From Enterobacteriaceae endosymbiont of Plateumaris braccata (lineage in GTDB: Bacteria; Pseudomonadota; Gammaproteobacteria; Enterobacterales; Enterobacteriaceae), in NCBI RefSeq assembly GCF_012563325.1, contig NZ_CP046232.1, forward strand, positions 324,463 through 388,462: a stretch of DNA of 64,000 bases, written 5' to 3'. The notes below the pieces were generated by a model. The model did not search any database, was not told the DNA's origin, and saw only the letters and a list, made by a program, of their open reading frames with translations. The first letter of the stretch is position 1. The number at the start of each line of letters is the position of its first letter. Shown here piece after piece: positions 44,836-53,938 of this stretch. A program made the position numbers and the translations under genes.

Positions 44836-45204
44836 TTAAAAATGTAATATTACATTATATTTTTTTAGTTTTTTTTTCCAACATAAAGAATTAATAATTT
44901 TAATAGGTACTGTCCAAAAATTTTTTTTGTTACAATCATTTAAACCTAAAATATTTAAAGAATCGTAACAAATAAAATAATTATTTATATTACAAATACT
45001 TAACATATTAAAACTAATACTGTGATTAGGAAATAATATTTTTTTTGGTTTTTGATTAGATATTATCTGAAAAATACCATCTCCTGTAAAAAATAATGCT
45101 ATATCCTCACTAAATGAGGATATAGAAATTATAGCATCTAATCCTTCTTGACCAGAACTATTTCCATATGGAGATTTAGAAAAAATAAAAGCTACTTTAT
45201 TCAT
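44836..45204 (-). CDS. tusC: sulfurtransferase complex subunit TusC
   Basis: TusC is the second subunit of the TusBCD sulfur relay. The 122-residue product (E. coli 119) has KVAFIFSKSPYGNSSGQEGLDAI (about 3-25), matching the family start, and an SFSEDIALFFTGDGI segment (about 30-45). The gene overlaps the tusD stop by one base, indicating translational coupling. Confidence 0.9.
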   Translation of the reverse strand: MNKVAFIFSKSPYGNSSGQEGLDAIISISSFSEDIALFFTGDGIFQIISNQKPKKILFPNHSISFNMLSICNINNYFICYDSLNILGLNDCNKKNFWTVPIKIINSLCWKKKLKKYNVILHF

Positions 45205-45593
45205 TAAAATTGTATAAATCGATCACAAGTTAATACAGATTTAGCTAAAATACTTAAACTTGTTATTTGAAATTCACTTTCTATTAAATTATTAATTAAT
45301 TGATTATTTGATATTTGATTTTTATCTAAAATTATTCCTCTTTTTAGTGCAGAAGAAATACAAATATATAAATTTATATGATATTTATTACTTAAATATT
45401 TCCAACACTTAACTAAATTTATCTTATAATTATCTAAATTAATATATTTATTAGCATTATAAACACCATTTCGATAAAAAAAAATATCTTTTACATAATG
45501 TTTTTCTTTAATAACTGCATTTGTAAAAAAATATGCTGAATATGCATTTTGCGTACTATAAGGTGATCCCATTATTAATAATGAAAAAGTCAT
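45204..45593 (-). CDS. tusD: sulfurtransferase TusD
   Basis: TusD carries the persulfide cysteine of the TusBCD complex. The 129-residue product (E. coli 128) has the family start SLLIMGSPYSTQNAYSAYFF and the active-site cysteine in LYICISSALKRGI, at about position 78 as in E. coli. The C-terminal LTCDRFIQF matches the family end. It begins the tusDCB run upstream of rpsL. Confidence 0.92.
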   Translation of the reverse strand: MTFSLLIMGSPYSTQNAYSAYFFTNAVIKEKHYVKDIFFYRNGVYNANKYINLDNYKINLVKCWKYLSNKYHINLYICISSALKRGIILDKNQISNNQLINNLIESEFQITSLSILAKSVLTCDRFIQF

Positions 45594-45654
45594 ATTTTTC
45601 CTAAAATATTAATATAAAAAATTATTTAATAAAATTAATATAAATAATTAAATT

Positions 45655-46515
45655 CTATTTATTTCTCTTAAGAAAAGATTCTTTAATATCTAATAATTCA
45701 ATTTCAAATATTAAAGTAGAATTTGCAGGAATTCCTGGAATTAAATTATATCCATATCCTAACTTTGGAGGTATAACTATTTTAATTTTTCCACCTTTTC
45801 TAATGTATTGAAGTGCTTCTTTCCAACCCGGAATAATTTGTTGAAAATTTATATATAATGGCATTTTTCTAACATATGAATTGTCAAATATAGTGCCATC
45901 AACTAATTTTCCTTTATAATTCACTACTACAATAACATTACTATTTTTGTTTAATATTTGTTTTCCATATCCTAATTTTTGTATTTGATACAATAATCCT
46001 GTTTTACTTCTTTTAACATTTTTTTCTTTTAAAAATCTTGCAATATATTTTTTTCCTGCAATATCATTTTTTATTGATTCTTTTCGAATTCTACTAGTTG
46101 TAGCATTTTGTATTTCTAATTCAAATAACGTAATAATTTTATTTAATTCTTTATTTGATATCTTAACTTTATTATTTATACAATCAATAATTCCTTGAAT
46201 AATAAATTTTCTATTTAATAGAATATTAATTTTTTCTTGTTCTTGAAAGGAATGATTTAAATATTTTCCTATTGTAACACCTAATGCATAAGAATTTTGT
46301 TCTGTTTTATTTCGAAACAAACTTTGTTTTTTAATATTTATTGAATTAAATTCTTTTTCTTTAACAATTTTTTCTTGTCTGTAATCAAAATGCTTATTAG
46401 AATCATTATTCCACCATCTAATATTTTTAGATATTGATGCTTCTGATGAATTTAAACTTATAGCCAAAATAACCAACATAACAAACATTGATATTTTTTT
46501 AGTAAAAAATTTCAT
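45655..46515 (-). CDS. fkpA: FKBP-type peptidyl-prolyl isomerase FkpA (periplasmic)
   Basis: FkpA is a periplasmic chaperone and proline isomerase. The 286-residue product (E. coli 270) has a signal peptide (about 1-26, hydrophobic core MFVMLVILAISL), an N-terminal helical dimerisation domain (about 70-160) with SYALGVTIGKYL, and a C-terminal FKBP domain with VVVNYKGKLVDGTIFDNS, VIPGWKEALQ and GYGYNLIPGIPANSTLIFEIELLDI. It implies a functional Sec route and a periplasm. It is upstream of tusD, as in a shrunken E. coli fkpA-tusDCB region with slyX and slyD lost. Confidence 0.94.
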   Translation of the reverse strand: MKFFTKKISMFVMLVILAISLNSSEASISKNIRWWNNDSNKHFDYRQEKIVKEKEFNSINIKKQSLFRNKTEQNSYALGVTIGKYLNHSFQEQEKINILLNRKFIIQGIIDCINNKVKISNKELNKIITLFELEIQNATTSRIRKESIKNDIAGKKYIARFLKEKNVKRSKTGLLYQIQKLGYGKQILNKNSNVIVVVNYKGKLVDGTIFDNSYVRKMPLYINFQQIIPGWKEALQYIRKGGKIKIVIPPKLGYGYNLIPGIPANSTLIFEIELLDIKESFLKRNK

Positions 46516-46671
46516 TTGTTCTCCAAAAATATTTAAAATTTATTAAATAAATTACCTAATTTTATAAGTATAAACTATTTTAAAAATTTAGTGAATATAT
46601 AAAAGAAATATTTTTATATTGTAACTAGTTTTATTAATAATAAATATATAAATAAAAAATTTTTAAAAAAT

Positions 46672-47778
46672 TTAATAATTAACTAATAATTTTAATATTC
46701 TTCTTAAAGGTTCAGCTGCACCCCAAAGTAATTGATCACCTACAGAAAATGCTGAAAAACAATTTTTGTCTATATTGAGTTTTTTAATTCTTCCAATAGG
46801 TACATCTAGTCTACCACTTACTGCAATAGGAGTTAAATTATTTACAGTACTATTAATATCATTAGATATAACTTTAACCCATTTATTATGAGTTTGTATA
46901 ATATCTTTAACATTATCTAAAGATAAGTTTTGTTTAAGTTTTATAGTAAAAGATTGACTATGAGATCTTAAAGCTCCAATACGAACGCAAATACCATCTA
47001 TAGGAATAATTTTTTCTGTATTTAAAATTTTATTAGTTTCAAATTGACCTTTCCATTCTTCTTTTGTTTGTCCATTATGCATTTTTTTATCTATCCATGG
47101 AATTAAACTTCCAGCTAATGGCACAGAAAAATATTGTTTAGGAAAATTATCTTTTGTCATGTTTTTAGAAATTTTTTTTTCAATGTTTAATATATTTTTG
47201 AAACTTTCTTCAATATTTGATATGTTAGATATAAATTTCATCTGTAATAAAAGTTCTTTCATAAAATTTGAACCTGCACCTGATGCAGCTTGATATGTTG
47301 AAACAAATAACCATTCAATTAAATTATTTACAAATAATCCTCCTAGTGCCATTAACATTAAACTAACAGTACAATTACCTCCTACAAAAGTTTTAATACC
47401 CATATCTATTTTTTTTTTTATAATATTTAAATTTACAGGATCTAATACAATTACAGAACTTTTAGAAGTTCTTAAATATGATGAAGCATCTATCCAATAA
47501 CCATTCCAACCTATCAAACGTAATTTAGAATATATTTTATTTGTATATGCACTACCTTGACATGATAAAATTATATCTAAAGATGATAATATTTCAATAT
47601 TATAAGCATCCTGTAAAATTTTACATTTATTTTTTATATTAAAAGGAATTGTTTTACCGTATTGTGAAGTAGTAAAAAATATTGCATTAATAAAGTTGAA
47701 ATCTTTTTTTTTTATCATTCTTTCTAATAAAACAGATCCAACAATACCTCTCCATCCTATAAATCCTACATTTTTCAT
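46672..47778 (-). CDS. asd: aspartate-semialdehyde dehydrogenase
   Basis: Asd makes aspartate semialdehyde, the branch point to lysine/diaminopimelate, threonine and methionine. The 368-residue protein (E. coli 367) has the NADP-binding start NVGFIGWRGIVGS (3-15), the catalytic Cys in GGNCTVSLML (about 135) and the substrate segment RIGALRSHSQ near 268-277, with the catalytic His of that motif. It is nearly collinear with the E. coli enzyme. Retention fits amino-acid provisioning or diaminopimelate for the peptidoglycan made by RodA/PBP2. Confidence 0.97.
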   Translation of the reverse strand: MKNVGFIGWRGIVGSVLLERMIKKKDFNFINAIFFTTSQYGKTIPFNIKNKCKILQDAYNIEILSSLDIILSCQGSAYTNKIYSKLRLIGWNGYWIDASSYLRTSKSSVIVLDPVNLNIIKKKIDMGIKTFVGGNCTVSLMLMALGGLFVNNLIEWLFVSTYQAASGAGSNFMKELLLQMKFISNISNIEESFKNILNIEKKISKNMTKDNFPKQYFSVPLAGSLIPWIDKKMHNGQTKEEWKGQFETNKILNTEKIIPIDGICVRIGALRSHSQSFTIKLKQNLSLDNVKDIIQTHNKWVKVISNDINSTVNNLTPIAVSGRLDVPIGRIKKLNIDKNCFSAFSVGDQLLWGAAEPLRRILKLLVNY

Positions 47779-47899
47779 TGTTAATAAACCTTATAATTTT
47801 TATTAATTGACATTATTTATATATTATGATATTAAATGATTTTTATATATATAATATATTATAAATAATTTTATTTAAAATATTAAAAAATAATATAAA

Positions 47900-48421
47900 A
47901 TGAATACAAAAAAAATTATAATTTTATTAATTTTAATTTTATTAAAAATTGATGTAGCTGTTGCAACTCGAATCGATGTATTATTTACTCCTAATCCAAA
48001 AACTTTACCAATCATAATTAAGCTTATTGAACATGCTAAGAAAGAAATATTAGTAGCAGCTTATACATTCACTAATAAAAATTTAGCTTTAGCATTATTA
48101 AATGCAAGTCATAAAGGTATAAAAATTTATATAATGGTTGATGCTAAAAATAATATGAATCGTTATACTGCAATAAATTTTTTAAAAAATAAAACTAAAA
48201 ATATTCATATTAGAATGAATAATCATTATGCTATTATGCATAATAAATTTATTATTATAGATGGATCTACTATTGAAACAGGATCTTTAAATTATTCGGC
48301 TAACGCAATAAAACGTAATGCAGAAAATATAATTATAATTTATAATTCTAAAAAGATAGCTAAGATATATAAAAAACAATTTTTCAAATTATGGAAAGAA
48401 AGTATAATTAAAATTAAATAA
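47900..48421 (+). CDS. secreted phospholipase-D-family (HKD) nuclease, Nuc-like
   Basis: The 173-residue protein has a signal peptide (about 1-22: basic start, IIILLILILL core, ending AVA) and one phospholipase-D HKD motif: His, Lys and Asp in HNKFIIIDG (about 120-128), followed by GSLNYS, fitting HxKx4Dx6GSxN. Proteins of this size with one HKD motif act as dimers; the best-known is Nuc, the periplasmic endonuclease of plasmid pKM101. DNA or RNA is therefore the likely substrate, though a lipid substrate cannot be excluded. It is divergent from asd and converges with ung nine bases away. Such genes are common on plasmids, so it may have been acquired; composition now matches its neighbours. 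Confidence 0.85.
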   Translation: MNTKKIIILLILILLKIDVAVATRIDVLFTPNPKTLPIIIKLIEHAKKEILVAAYTFTNKNLALALLNASHKGIKIYIMVDAKNNMNRYTAINFLKNKTKNIHIRMNNHYAIMHNKFIIIDGSTIETGSLNYSANAIKRNAENIIIIYNSKKIAKIYKKQFFKLWKESIIKIK

Positions 48422-48429
48422 TTATTAAT

Positions 48430-49107
48430 TTATATAAAATTTAAATTCCAATCAATGGGATCGTATTTATGATCAATAAGATATTTATTTGTTTTAGAAA
48501 AATGTTTACAATATAAAAAACCTTTATGTGCAGAATAAGGTGAGGGGTGTGATGTGTATAAAATATAGTGTTTTTTATTATTAATAAACTTTATTTTTTT
48601 TTTTGCTTTTTTACCCCATAATAAAAATACTATATTTTTAGAATTATTACTAATAATATTAATGACATTATTAGTAAATTTTTCCCATCCAATATTATTA
48701 TGAGAATTAGCTAATCCTTTTTCTACTGTTAATACGGTATTTAATAACATTACACCTTGTTTAGCCCAATTTAATAAATATCCATGTTTTGGAATTTTAA
48801 AATTTGGAATATCAAATTTCAATGATTTATAAATATTTTTCAATGAAGCAGGAATTTTTATATTAGGCATTACAGAAAAAGCTAAACCATTAGCTTGATT
48901 TTTTTCATGATAAGGATCTTGACCTAATATAACTACCTTTAAATTTTTAAAATTAGTAACTTTAAAAACATAAAATATATTTTGTTTCTTTGGATAAATA
49001 ATTTTACCAGAAATAATATCAGTATTAATTTTATTTATTAATTTTTTAAAATAAAATTTCTGTTTTTCCTTATTTAATAAATTAGTCCAATTAATATTTT
49101 TTTTCAT
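48430..49107 (-). CDS. ung: uracil-DNA glycosylase
   Basis: Ung removes uracil produced by cytosine deamination. The 225-residue product (E. coli 229) has the water-activating motif GQDPYH (about 61-66), the uracil-binding NGLAFSV segment, LLNTVLTVE, and the DNA-intercalation motif HPSPYSAHKGF (about 187-197). The gene abuts the convergent HKD nuclease gene. It is one of the few DNA-repair genes in the window. Confidence 0.97.
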   Translation of the reverse strand: MKKNINWTNLLNKEKQKFYFKKLINKINTDIISGKIIYPKKQNIFYVFKVTNFKNLKVVILGQDPYHEKNQANGLAFSVMPNIKIPASLKNIYKSLKFDIPNFKIPKHGYLLNWAKQGVMLLNTVLTVEKGLANSHNNIGWEKFTNNVINIISNNSKNIVFLLWGKKAKKKIKFINNKKHYILYTSHPSPYSAHKGFLYCKHFSKTNKYLIDHKYDPIDWNLNFI

Positions 49108-49238
49108 TACTATGAAAGTTAATAAAATTATTTATAATTATTTATTAATATATTATATTAATATATCATTTTTAAAAAAAATTAGTATTTTGTTTTTAAA
49201 ATATTTCTTAAAAACCATTTATTTTTAAAGAGCATAAC

Positions 49239-49607
49239 ATGAGATATTATGAAATAATATTAATTATACATCCAGATCAAAGTGATCAAATTGAAAAAAT
49301 TTTAAAATATTATAAAAATATTATTAATCAAAATAAAGGAATTATTACTAGATTAGAAAATTGGGGAAGAAGACAATTATCATATCCTATTAATAAATTA
49401 CATAAAGCACATTATATTTTAATGAATATAATGATTAATAATAATTATATTAATAATTTAGAAAAAGATTTTTATCTTAATGAATCCATTATAAGATATA
49501 TAGTAATTAAAACCAAAAAAGAAATTAAATCTATATCACCTATTTTAAAATTAAAAGATGAACATAATACAGAACAAAAAAGTAGTGATATTATAAAAAC
49601 TATATAA
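49239..49607 (+). CDS. rpsF: 30S ribosomal protein S6
   Basis: S6 binds the 30S platform together with S18. The 122-residue product (E. coli 131-135) has [17 protein letters not shown] at the start, [22 protein letters not shown] (about 42-63) and a shortened tail. SD-like AAAGAG precedes the ATG. It starts the rpsF-rpsR-rplI operon; priB, between rpsF and rpsR in E. coli, is absent (81-base gap). Confidence 0.96.
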   Translation: MRYYEIILIIHPDQSDQIEKILKYYKNIINQNKGIITRLENWGRRQLSYPINKLHKAHYILMNIMINNNYINNLEKDFYLNESIIRYIVIKTKKEIKSISPILKLKDEHNTEQKSSDIIKTI

Positions 49608-49688
49608 AAAATTTTTATTATTTTAAATTTTAAATAATTTTATTAATTAATTAATCAAATAATCATATTTTATATATTAGGAGTTATA

Positions 49689-49916
49689 ATGATACGTTAT
49701 TTTCGTCGTCGTAAATTTTGTCGTTTTACATCTGAAGGAATTAAAGAAATTGATTATAAAGATATTAATTTATTGAAAAATTTTATTACTGAAAGTGGAA
49801 AAATTGTTCCTAGTAGAATAACTGGTACTAAAGCTAGATATCAACGTCAATTAACTAGAGCAATAAAACTAGCAAGATATCTATCACTCATCCCTTATAC
49901 TGATCATCATAAATGA
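49689..49916 (+). CDS. rpsR: 30S ribosomal protein S18
   Basis: S18 forms a heterodimer with S6 on the platform. The product has 75 residues, as in E. coli. Conserved parts are [38 protein letters not shown] and the basic [25 protein letters not shown] helix. AGGAG is seven bases before the ATG. Confidence 0.98.
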   Translation: MIRYFRRRKFCRFTSEGIKEIDYKDINLLKNFITESGKIVPSRITGTKARYQRQLTRAIKLARYLSLIPYTDHHK

Positions 49917-49990
49917 TTAAAAATTAGTATTTAATAAATGAATTATTAGTATTAATAATAAGTATTATTTATTATGTATTGAGGTATATA

Positions 49991-50449
49991 GTGAAAATAA
50001 TTTTATTGGATCAAGTTGTAGGATTAGGTAAAAAATCTGAAATAGTTAATGTTAAACCTGGATATGCACGAAATTTTCTTATTCCAAAAAATAAAGGTAT
50101 AATAGCTACAGAAGAAAATATTAATTTATTAAAAAAACAAATTACTGAATTAAAAATAGAATTATTAGATATTTTTAATAAAGCAAAACTAAGATCAAAA
50201 CAATTTATAAAAATAATAGATAAAATCATAATTAAATCTAGATCTAGTAAAGATAATAAATTATTTGGATCTGTAGGTAGAAATAATATTTTAAAAGAAA
50301 TTAAAAATATAGGATTTAATATTTTAAAAAAAGAAATTGTTTTACCAAAAGGAGCATTAAAAACATTAGGTAATCACGAAATACATTTTAAATTTCATCC
50401 AAAAATAATAATAAAAAAAAATATTCAAATTATTAATTTTTCAAAATAA
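49991..50449 (+). CDS. rplI: 50S ribosomal protein L9
   Basis: L9 binds 23S rRNA near the L1 stalk. The 152-residue product (E. coli 149) has the N-terminal domain with MKIILLDQVVGLGKKSEIVNVKPGYARNFLIP, the central helix and a C-terminal domain with KLFGSVG and GNHEIHFKFHP. I chose the GTG at 49991, which aligns with E. coli MQVILLDKV and has GAGG about seven bases upstream; an in-frame TTG at 49979 would run through that Shine-Dalgarno. Confidence 0.96.
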   Translation: MKIILLDQVVGLGKKSEIVNVKPGYARNFLIPKNKGIIATEENINLLKKQITELKIELLDIFNKAKLRSKQFIKIIDKIIIKSRSSKDNKLFGSVGRNNILKEIKNIGFNILKKEIVLPKGALKTLGNHEIHFKFHPKIIIKKNIQIINFSK

Positions 50450-50455
50450 CTTTTA

Positions 50456-50484
50456 TTGACTAAATATTATTTTTATTTTAGTAT
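50456..50484 (+). promoter_or_regulatory. probable promoter of the 4.5S RNA gene
   Basis: TTGACT (50456-50461) and TAGTAT (50479-50484) are 17 bases apart, about a dozen bases before the RNA 5' end near 50497. The -35 matches five of six positions and the -10 four of six. It overlaps the end of rplI by a few bases past its stop. Confidence 0.5.
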
Positions 50485-50496
50485 ATATTTCAACAT

Positions 50497-50599
50497 AATG
50501 GCGTGACTATTAAAACAATATTATTTTTGTAAACCCGGTCAGGTCTGGAAGGAAGCAGCCGTAACAAAGATAATATGTGTAAAAAATAGTTACGTCATT
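50497..50599 (+). ncRNA. ffs: 4.5S RNA of the signal recognition particle
   Basis: This is the SRP RNA that binds Ffh to target membrane proteins. The hallmark apical domain is present: GGTCAGGTCTGGAAGGAAGC followed by AGCC (50538-50560), with the GGAAG tetraloop flanked by the symmetric loop bound by Ffh. The ends pair over eleven bases (AATGGCGTGAC with GTTACGTCATT, two G-U pairs), defining a 103-base RNA (E. coli 114). The distal stem is AT-rich and eroded. It lies just before dnaX. Confidence 0.93.
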
Positions 50600-50639
50600 C
50601 AATTTAATTTAATCATAATAAAATTAAAATTTAAACTTA

Positions 50640-51749
50640 ATGACTTATTACGCATTAGCAAGAAAATGGAGACCGCAAAAATTTTGCGATATTATAGGAC
50701 AAGATCACATAGTTAAAGCTATTAAATATAGTTTATTTAAAAAAAATGTCCATCCTGCATGGATATTTTCTGGTAGTAGAGGTGTAGGTAAAACTACTAT
50801 AGCTAGATTGTTTGCTATGGGTTTAAGTTGTTTAAATGGTATTACAGATAATCCTTGCGGATTATGTATAAATTGTAAAGATATAAAAAATAATTCTTTT
50901 TTAGATTTAATAGAATTAGATTCTGCATCTAAAACAAAAGTAGAAGAAATTAGAGATATAATAGATAATATTCAATACAAACCTATAAGAGGTCGTTATA
51001 AAATATATATTTTTGATGAATTTCATATGTTATCAAAACATAGCTTTAATGCTTTATTAAAAATAATAGAAGAACCACCTCTATATGTAAAATTTATATT
51101 TGTGACAACAGAATTACAAAAGATACCCATTACTATTATATCCCGATGTTTACAATTTCATCTAAAATTAATAACAAATAAAGAAATCTCTCAAAAATTA
51201 AAATATATTTTACATATAGAAAAATTAAATTATGATAAAAAAATATTAGATATATTATCAAATGCTGCTGATGGAAGTATGAGAGATGCTTTAAGTTTAA
51301 CAGATCAATTAATTTCTATGGGTGAATTAACACTTAAAAACATTTATTTAATGTTAGGTTTAATTGAAAAAAAATATTTATTTTTATTAATTAAAAGCTT
51401 AAAAGAAAAAAATATTAATTTAACATTAGAAATTATTGAACAAATTGCATCTTTTAATGTTAATTGGGATAATATTATTATAGAAATATTATTTTTATTG
51501 CATGAATTATTGAAAATTAAAATTATTAATTCTACAAATAAAATTAATAATGAATATAATAATTTTTATAAAAATAATAAAAAATATTTAAATATTATTT
51601 TAAAAAGTTTTTCTTTAGAAGAAATAAGATTTATATATAAAACATTTATTATAGGAAGAAAAAATTTAAATTTAAATCCTAATAATAAAATTGGATTTGA
51701 AGTTATTATTCTTAAATTAATATTTAATTTTAATAAAGTTAAAATTTAA
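50640..51749 (+). CDS. dnaX: DNA polymerase III gamma-like subunit (DnaX), truncated
   Basis: DnaX is the ATPase core of the clamp loader. The product has only 369 residues, against 643 for E. coli tau and 431 for gamma. It retains domains I-III: Walker A GSRGVGKTT (45-53), zinc cysteines 64, 73, 76 and 79 at the same positions as E. coli, Walker B DEFHML, sensor-1/SRC motif (ISRCLQFH) and the collar domain, ending right after GRKNL-NPNNKIGFEVIILK. Domains IV and V, which bind DnaB and the polymerase alpha subunit, and the linker with the tau/gamma frameshift site are gone. ybaB and recR, between dnaX and htpG in E. coli, are missing. Confidence 0.95.
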   Translation: MTYYALARKWRPQKFCDIIGQDHIVKAIKYSLFKKNVHPAWIFSGSRGVGKTTIARLFAMGLSCLNGITDNPCGLCINCKDIKNNSFLDLIELDSASKTKVEEIRDIIDNIQYKPIRGRYKIYIFDEFHMLSKHSFNALLKIIEEPPLYVKFIFVTTELQKIPITIISRCLQFHLKLITNKEISQKLKYILHIEKLNYDKKILDILSNAADGSMRDALSLTDQLISMGELTLKNIYLMLGLIEKKYLFLLIKSLKEKNINLTLEIIEQIASFNVNWDNIIIEILFLLHELLKIKIINSTNKINNEYNNFYKNNKKYLNIILKSFSLEEIRFIYKTFIIGRKNLNLNPNNKIGFEVIILKLIFNFNKVKI

Positions 51750-51822
51750 TAAAAAAATAATATTTAATAAAATTATTTTTATAATTTATAAATTTATAAT
51801 AAATATGATTTTGTTCTTTTCA

Positions 51823-51855
51823 AAATTATATTTTTATTTTATAAAAATATAATTT
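51823..51855 (+). terminator. AT-only hairpin after dnaX
   Basis: A perfect 15-bp inverted repeat (51823-51837 with 51841-51855) with a 3-base loop lies 73 bases after the dnaX stop and contains no G or C. It likely terminates or stabilises the dnaX transcript. The remaining part of the 234-base gap holds the htpG promoter, in which no clear heat-shock consensus can be seen. Confidence 0.55.
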
Positions 51856-51983
51856 AATAGTCTATTTGTTCTTAATATATTATATTTAAAATAATAATTT
51901 GAAAAATTTATTATAAAATTAATATTTTATTAATATATATAAAAAATCATAATTGAATTTTATTTATAAGGAAAACTATTATA

Positions 51984-53879
51984 ATGAAAGTACAAGAAAC
52001 TCGAAATTTTGAATCTGAAGTTAAACAACTTTTACATTTAATGATAAATTCTCTTTATTCTAATAAAGAAATTTTTTTACGAGAATTAATATCAAATGCC
52101 TCTGATGCAGCAGACAAATTAAAATTTAAAGCATTATCTAATACTAATTTATATGAAAATGATAATAAATTAAAAGTACAAATATCTATAAATAAAAAAG
52201 AAAGATTAATTATTATTAATGATAATGGAATTGGTATGACTCGTGATGAAGTAATTGAAAACTTAGGTACAATTGCTAAATCAGGAACAAAATCTTTTAT
52301 CGAATCTTTAAATATTTCTTCTAAAAAATCAAAAGAAAATAAACAAACCACACAGTTTATAGGACAATTTGGTGTTGGATTTTATTCTTCTTTTATAGTA
52401 GCAAATAAAGTATCAGTAAAAACTAGAGCGGCTGGAATAGCATATGATAAAGGGGTTTTTTGGGAATCTACCGGAGAAAATAATTATAATATTACAAATA
52501 TTTATAAAAAATCTCGAGGAACTGAAATTACTTTACATATACGTGAAAATAATAATGAATTTCTTGATATATGGCGTATTAAAAATATTATTAGTAAGTA
52601 TTCTGATCATATATCTTTACCAATAGAAATTCAAACTTATGATGAAAAAAATAAACAATATATTTGGGAACAAATAAATAAAGCACAAGCAATATGGTTA
52701 CGTAATAAATCAGAAATCAGTGATTCTGAATATAAAGAATTTTATAAACAGTTAACTCATGATACAACTGATCCTATTGCATGGACTCATAATCATGTTG
52801 AAGGAAAACAGGACTATACTAGTTTATTATATATTCCTTTCAATATTCCATGGGACGTTAGAAATCGTGATTATAAAAATGGTATTAAATTATATGTACA
52901 AAGAGTTTTTATTATGGATGATGCTGAACAACTTTTACCAAAATATTTAAGATTTATTAAAGGTTTAGTAGATTCTAATGATTTACCCTTAAATATTTCT
53001 AGAGAAATTTTACAAGATAATAATATTATTCATAATATGAAAAATATGTTAACTAAAAAAGTATTAAATATTTTAACAAAGATCTCACAAAAAGAAGATT
53101 TATATAATGATTTATGGCAAAAATTTGGATTAATTTTGAAAGAAGGTCCAGCAGAAGATTTAAATAATAAAGATAGAATAATTGAATTATTACGTTTTGC
53201 TTCAACTTATAATAATAATTCTATACAGAATATATCATTAGAATCATATATTAAACGAATGATTAAAGGGCAAAAAAAAATATATTTTTTAACTGCTGAT
53301 AATTATCTTGCAGCAAAAAGTAGTCCTCATTTAGAATTTTTTTCTAATAAAAAAATTGAAGTACTTTTATTAACTGATCATATTGATGAATGGATGATGA
53401 GTTATATAACTGATTTTAAAGGAAAATCTCTACAATTAATTAGTAAAAAAGATGAATCATTAAATGATTTTATTAAAAAAGAAGATAATATAGACAATGA
53501 TGTAAATAAAAAAGAATTAAATAATTTTATAAAAAAAGTTGAAAATATATTAGGAAGTAAAGTTAAAAAAGTATATTTTACAAATCGTTTATTTAATACT
53601 CCTGCTATTGTTACTACGGATACTAATGAAATGAGTACACAAATGGCTAAATTATTTGCTGCAGCAGGACAACAAACTCCAGAAATAAAATATAATTTTG
53701 AATTAAATTCAAATCATATTTTAATTAAAAAAGCAATGAATATAAAAGATGAAAAATATTTTTTAGAATTTATTAATTTATTATTAGAAGAAGCTATTTT
53801 CGCAGAAAAAGGTACGTTAGAAAATCCTAATACGTTTATAAATAGAATAAATTATTTTTTATCAACAGATAAAATTTAA
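51984..53879 (+). CDS. htpG: molecular chaperone HtpG (Hsp90)
   Basis: HtpG is the bacterial Hsp90. The 631-residue product (E. coli 624) has the GHKL ATPase domain (about 1-220) with [33 protein letters not shown] and GQFGVGFYS, the middle domain (about 230-500) with the conserved ISREILQDN arginine, and the C-terminal dimerisation domain with [17 protein letters not shown] segment. AAGGAAAA precedes the ATG. It converges on mrcA. Confidence 0.97.
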   Translation: MKVQETRNFESEVKQLLHLMINSLYSNKEIFLRELISNASDAADKLKFKALSNTNLYENDNKLKVQISINKKERLIIINDNGIGMTRDEVIENLGTIAKSGTKSFIESLNISSKKSKENKQTTQFIGQFGVGFYSSFIVANKVSVKTRAAGIAYDKGVFWESTGENNYNITNIYKKSRGTEITLHIRENNNEFLDIWRIKNIISKYSDHISLPIEIQTYDEKNKQYIWEQINKAQAIWLRNKSEISDSEYKEFYKQLTHDTTDPIAWTHNHVEGKQDYTSLLYIPFNIPWDVRNRDYKNGIKLYVQRVFIMDDAEQLLPKYLRFIKGLVDSNDLPLNISREILQDNNIIHNMKNMLTKKVLNILTKISQKEDLYNDLWQKFGLILKEGPAEDLNNKDRIIELLRFASTYNNNSIQNISLESYIKRMIKGQKKIYFLTADNYLAAKSSPHLEFFSNKKIEVLLLTDHIDEWMMSYITDFKGKSLQLISKKDESLNDFIKKEDNIDNDVNKKELNNFIKKVENILGSKVKKVYFTNRLFNTPAIVTTDTNEMSTQMAKLFAAAGQQTPEIKYNFELNSNHILIKKAMNIKDEKYFLEFINLLLEEAIFAEKGTLENPNTFINRINYFLSTDKI

Positions 53880-53886
53880 AAAAATT

Positions 53887-53938
53887 TTTATAGATAAGAT
53901 TTTAAAATAGTTTTTAAGATATAAATCTTATCTATAAA
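53887..53938. terminator. bidirectional hairpin between htpG and mrcA
   Basis: A perfect 16-bp inverted repeat (53887-53902 with 53923-53938) with a 20-base loop lies between the convergent htpG and mrcA ends and includes the mrcA stop codon (53928-53930) and last codons. The stem has two G-C pairs. On the minus strand the hairpin is followed by a U run (53889-53885). A shared terminator is likely. Confidence 0.65.

Noticed and set aside
51860..51983. Possible sigma-32 heat-shock promoter before htpG
   Set aside because: A TTGAAA hexamer occurs at 51899-51904 but no CCCCAT-like -10 element follows; in AT-rich DNA this is not enough.
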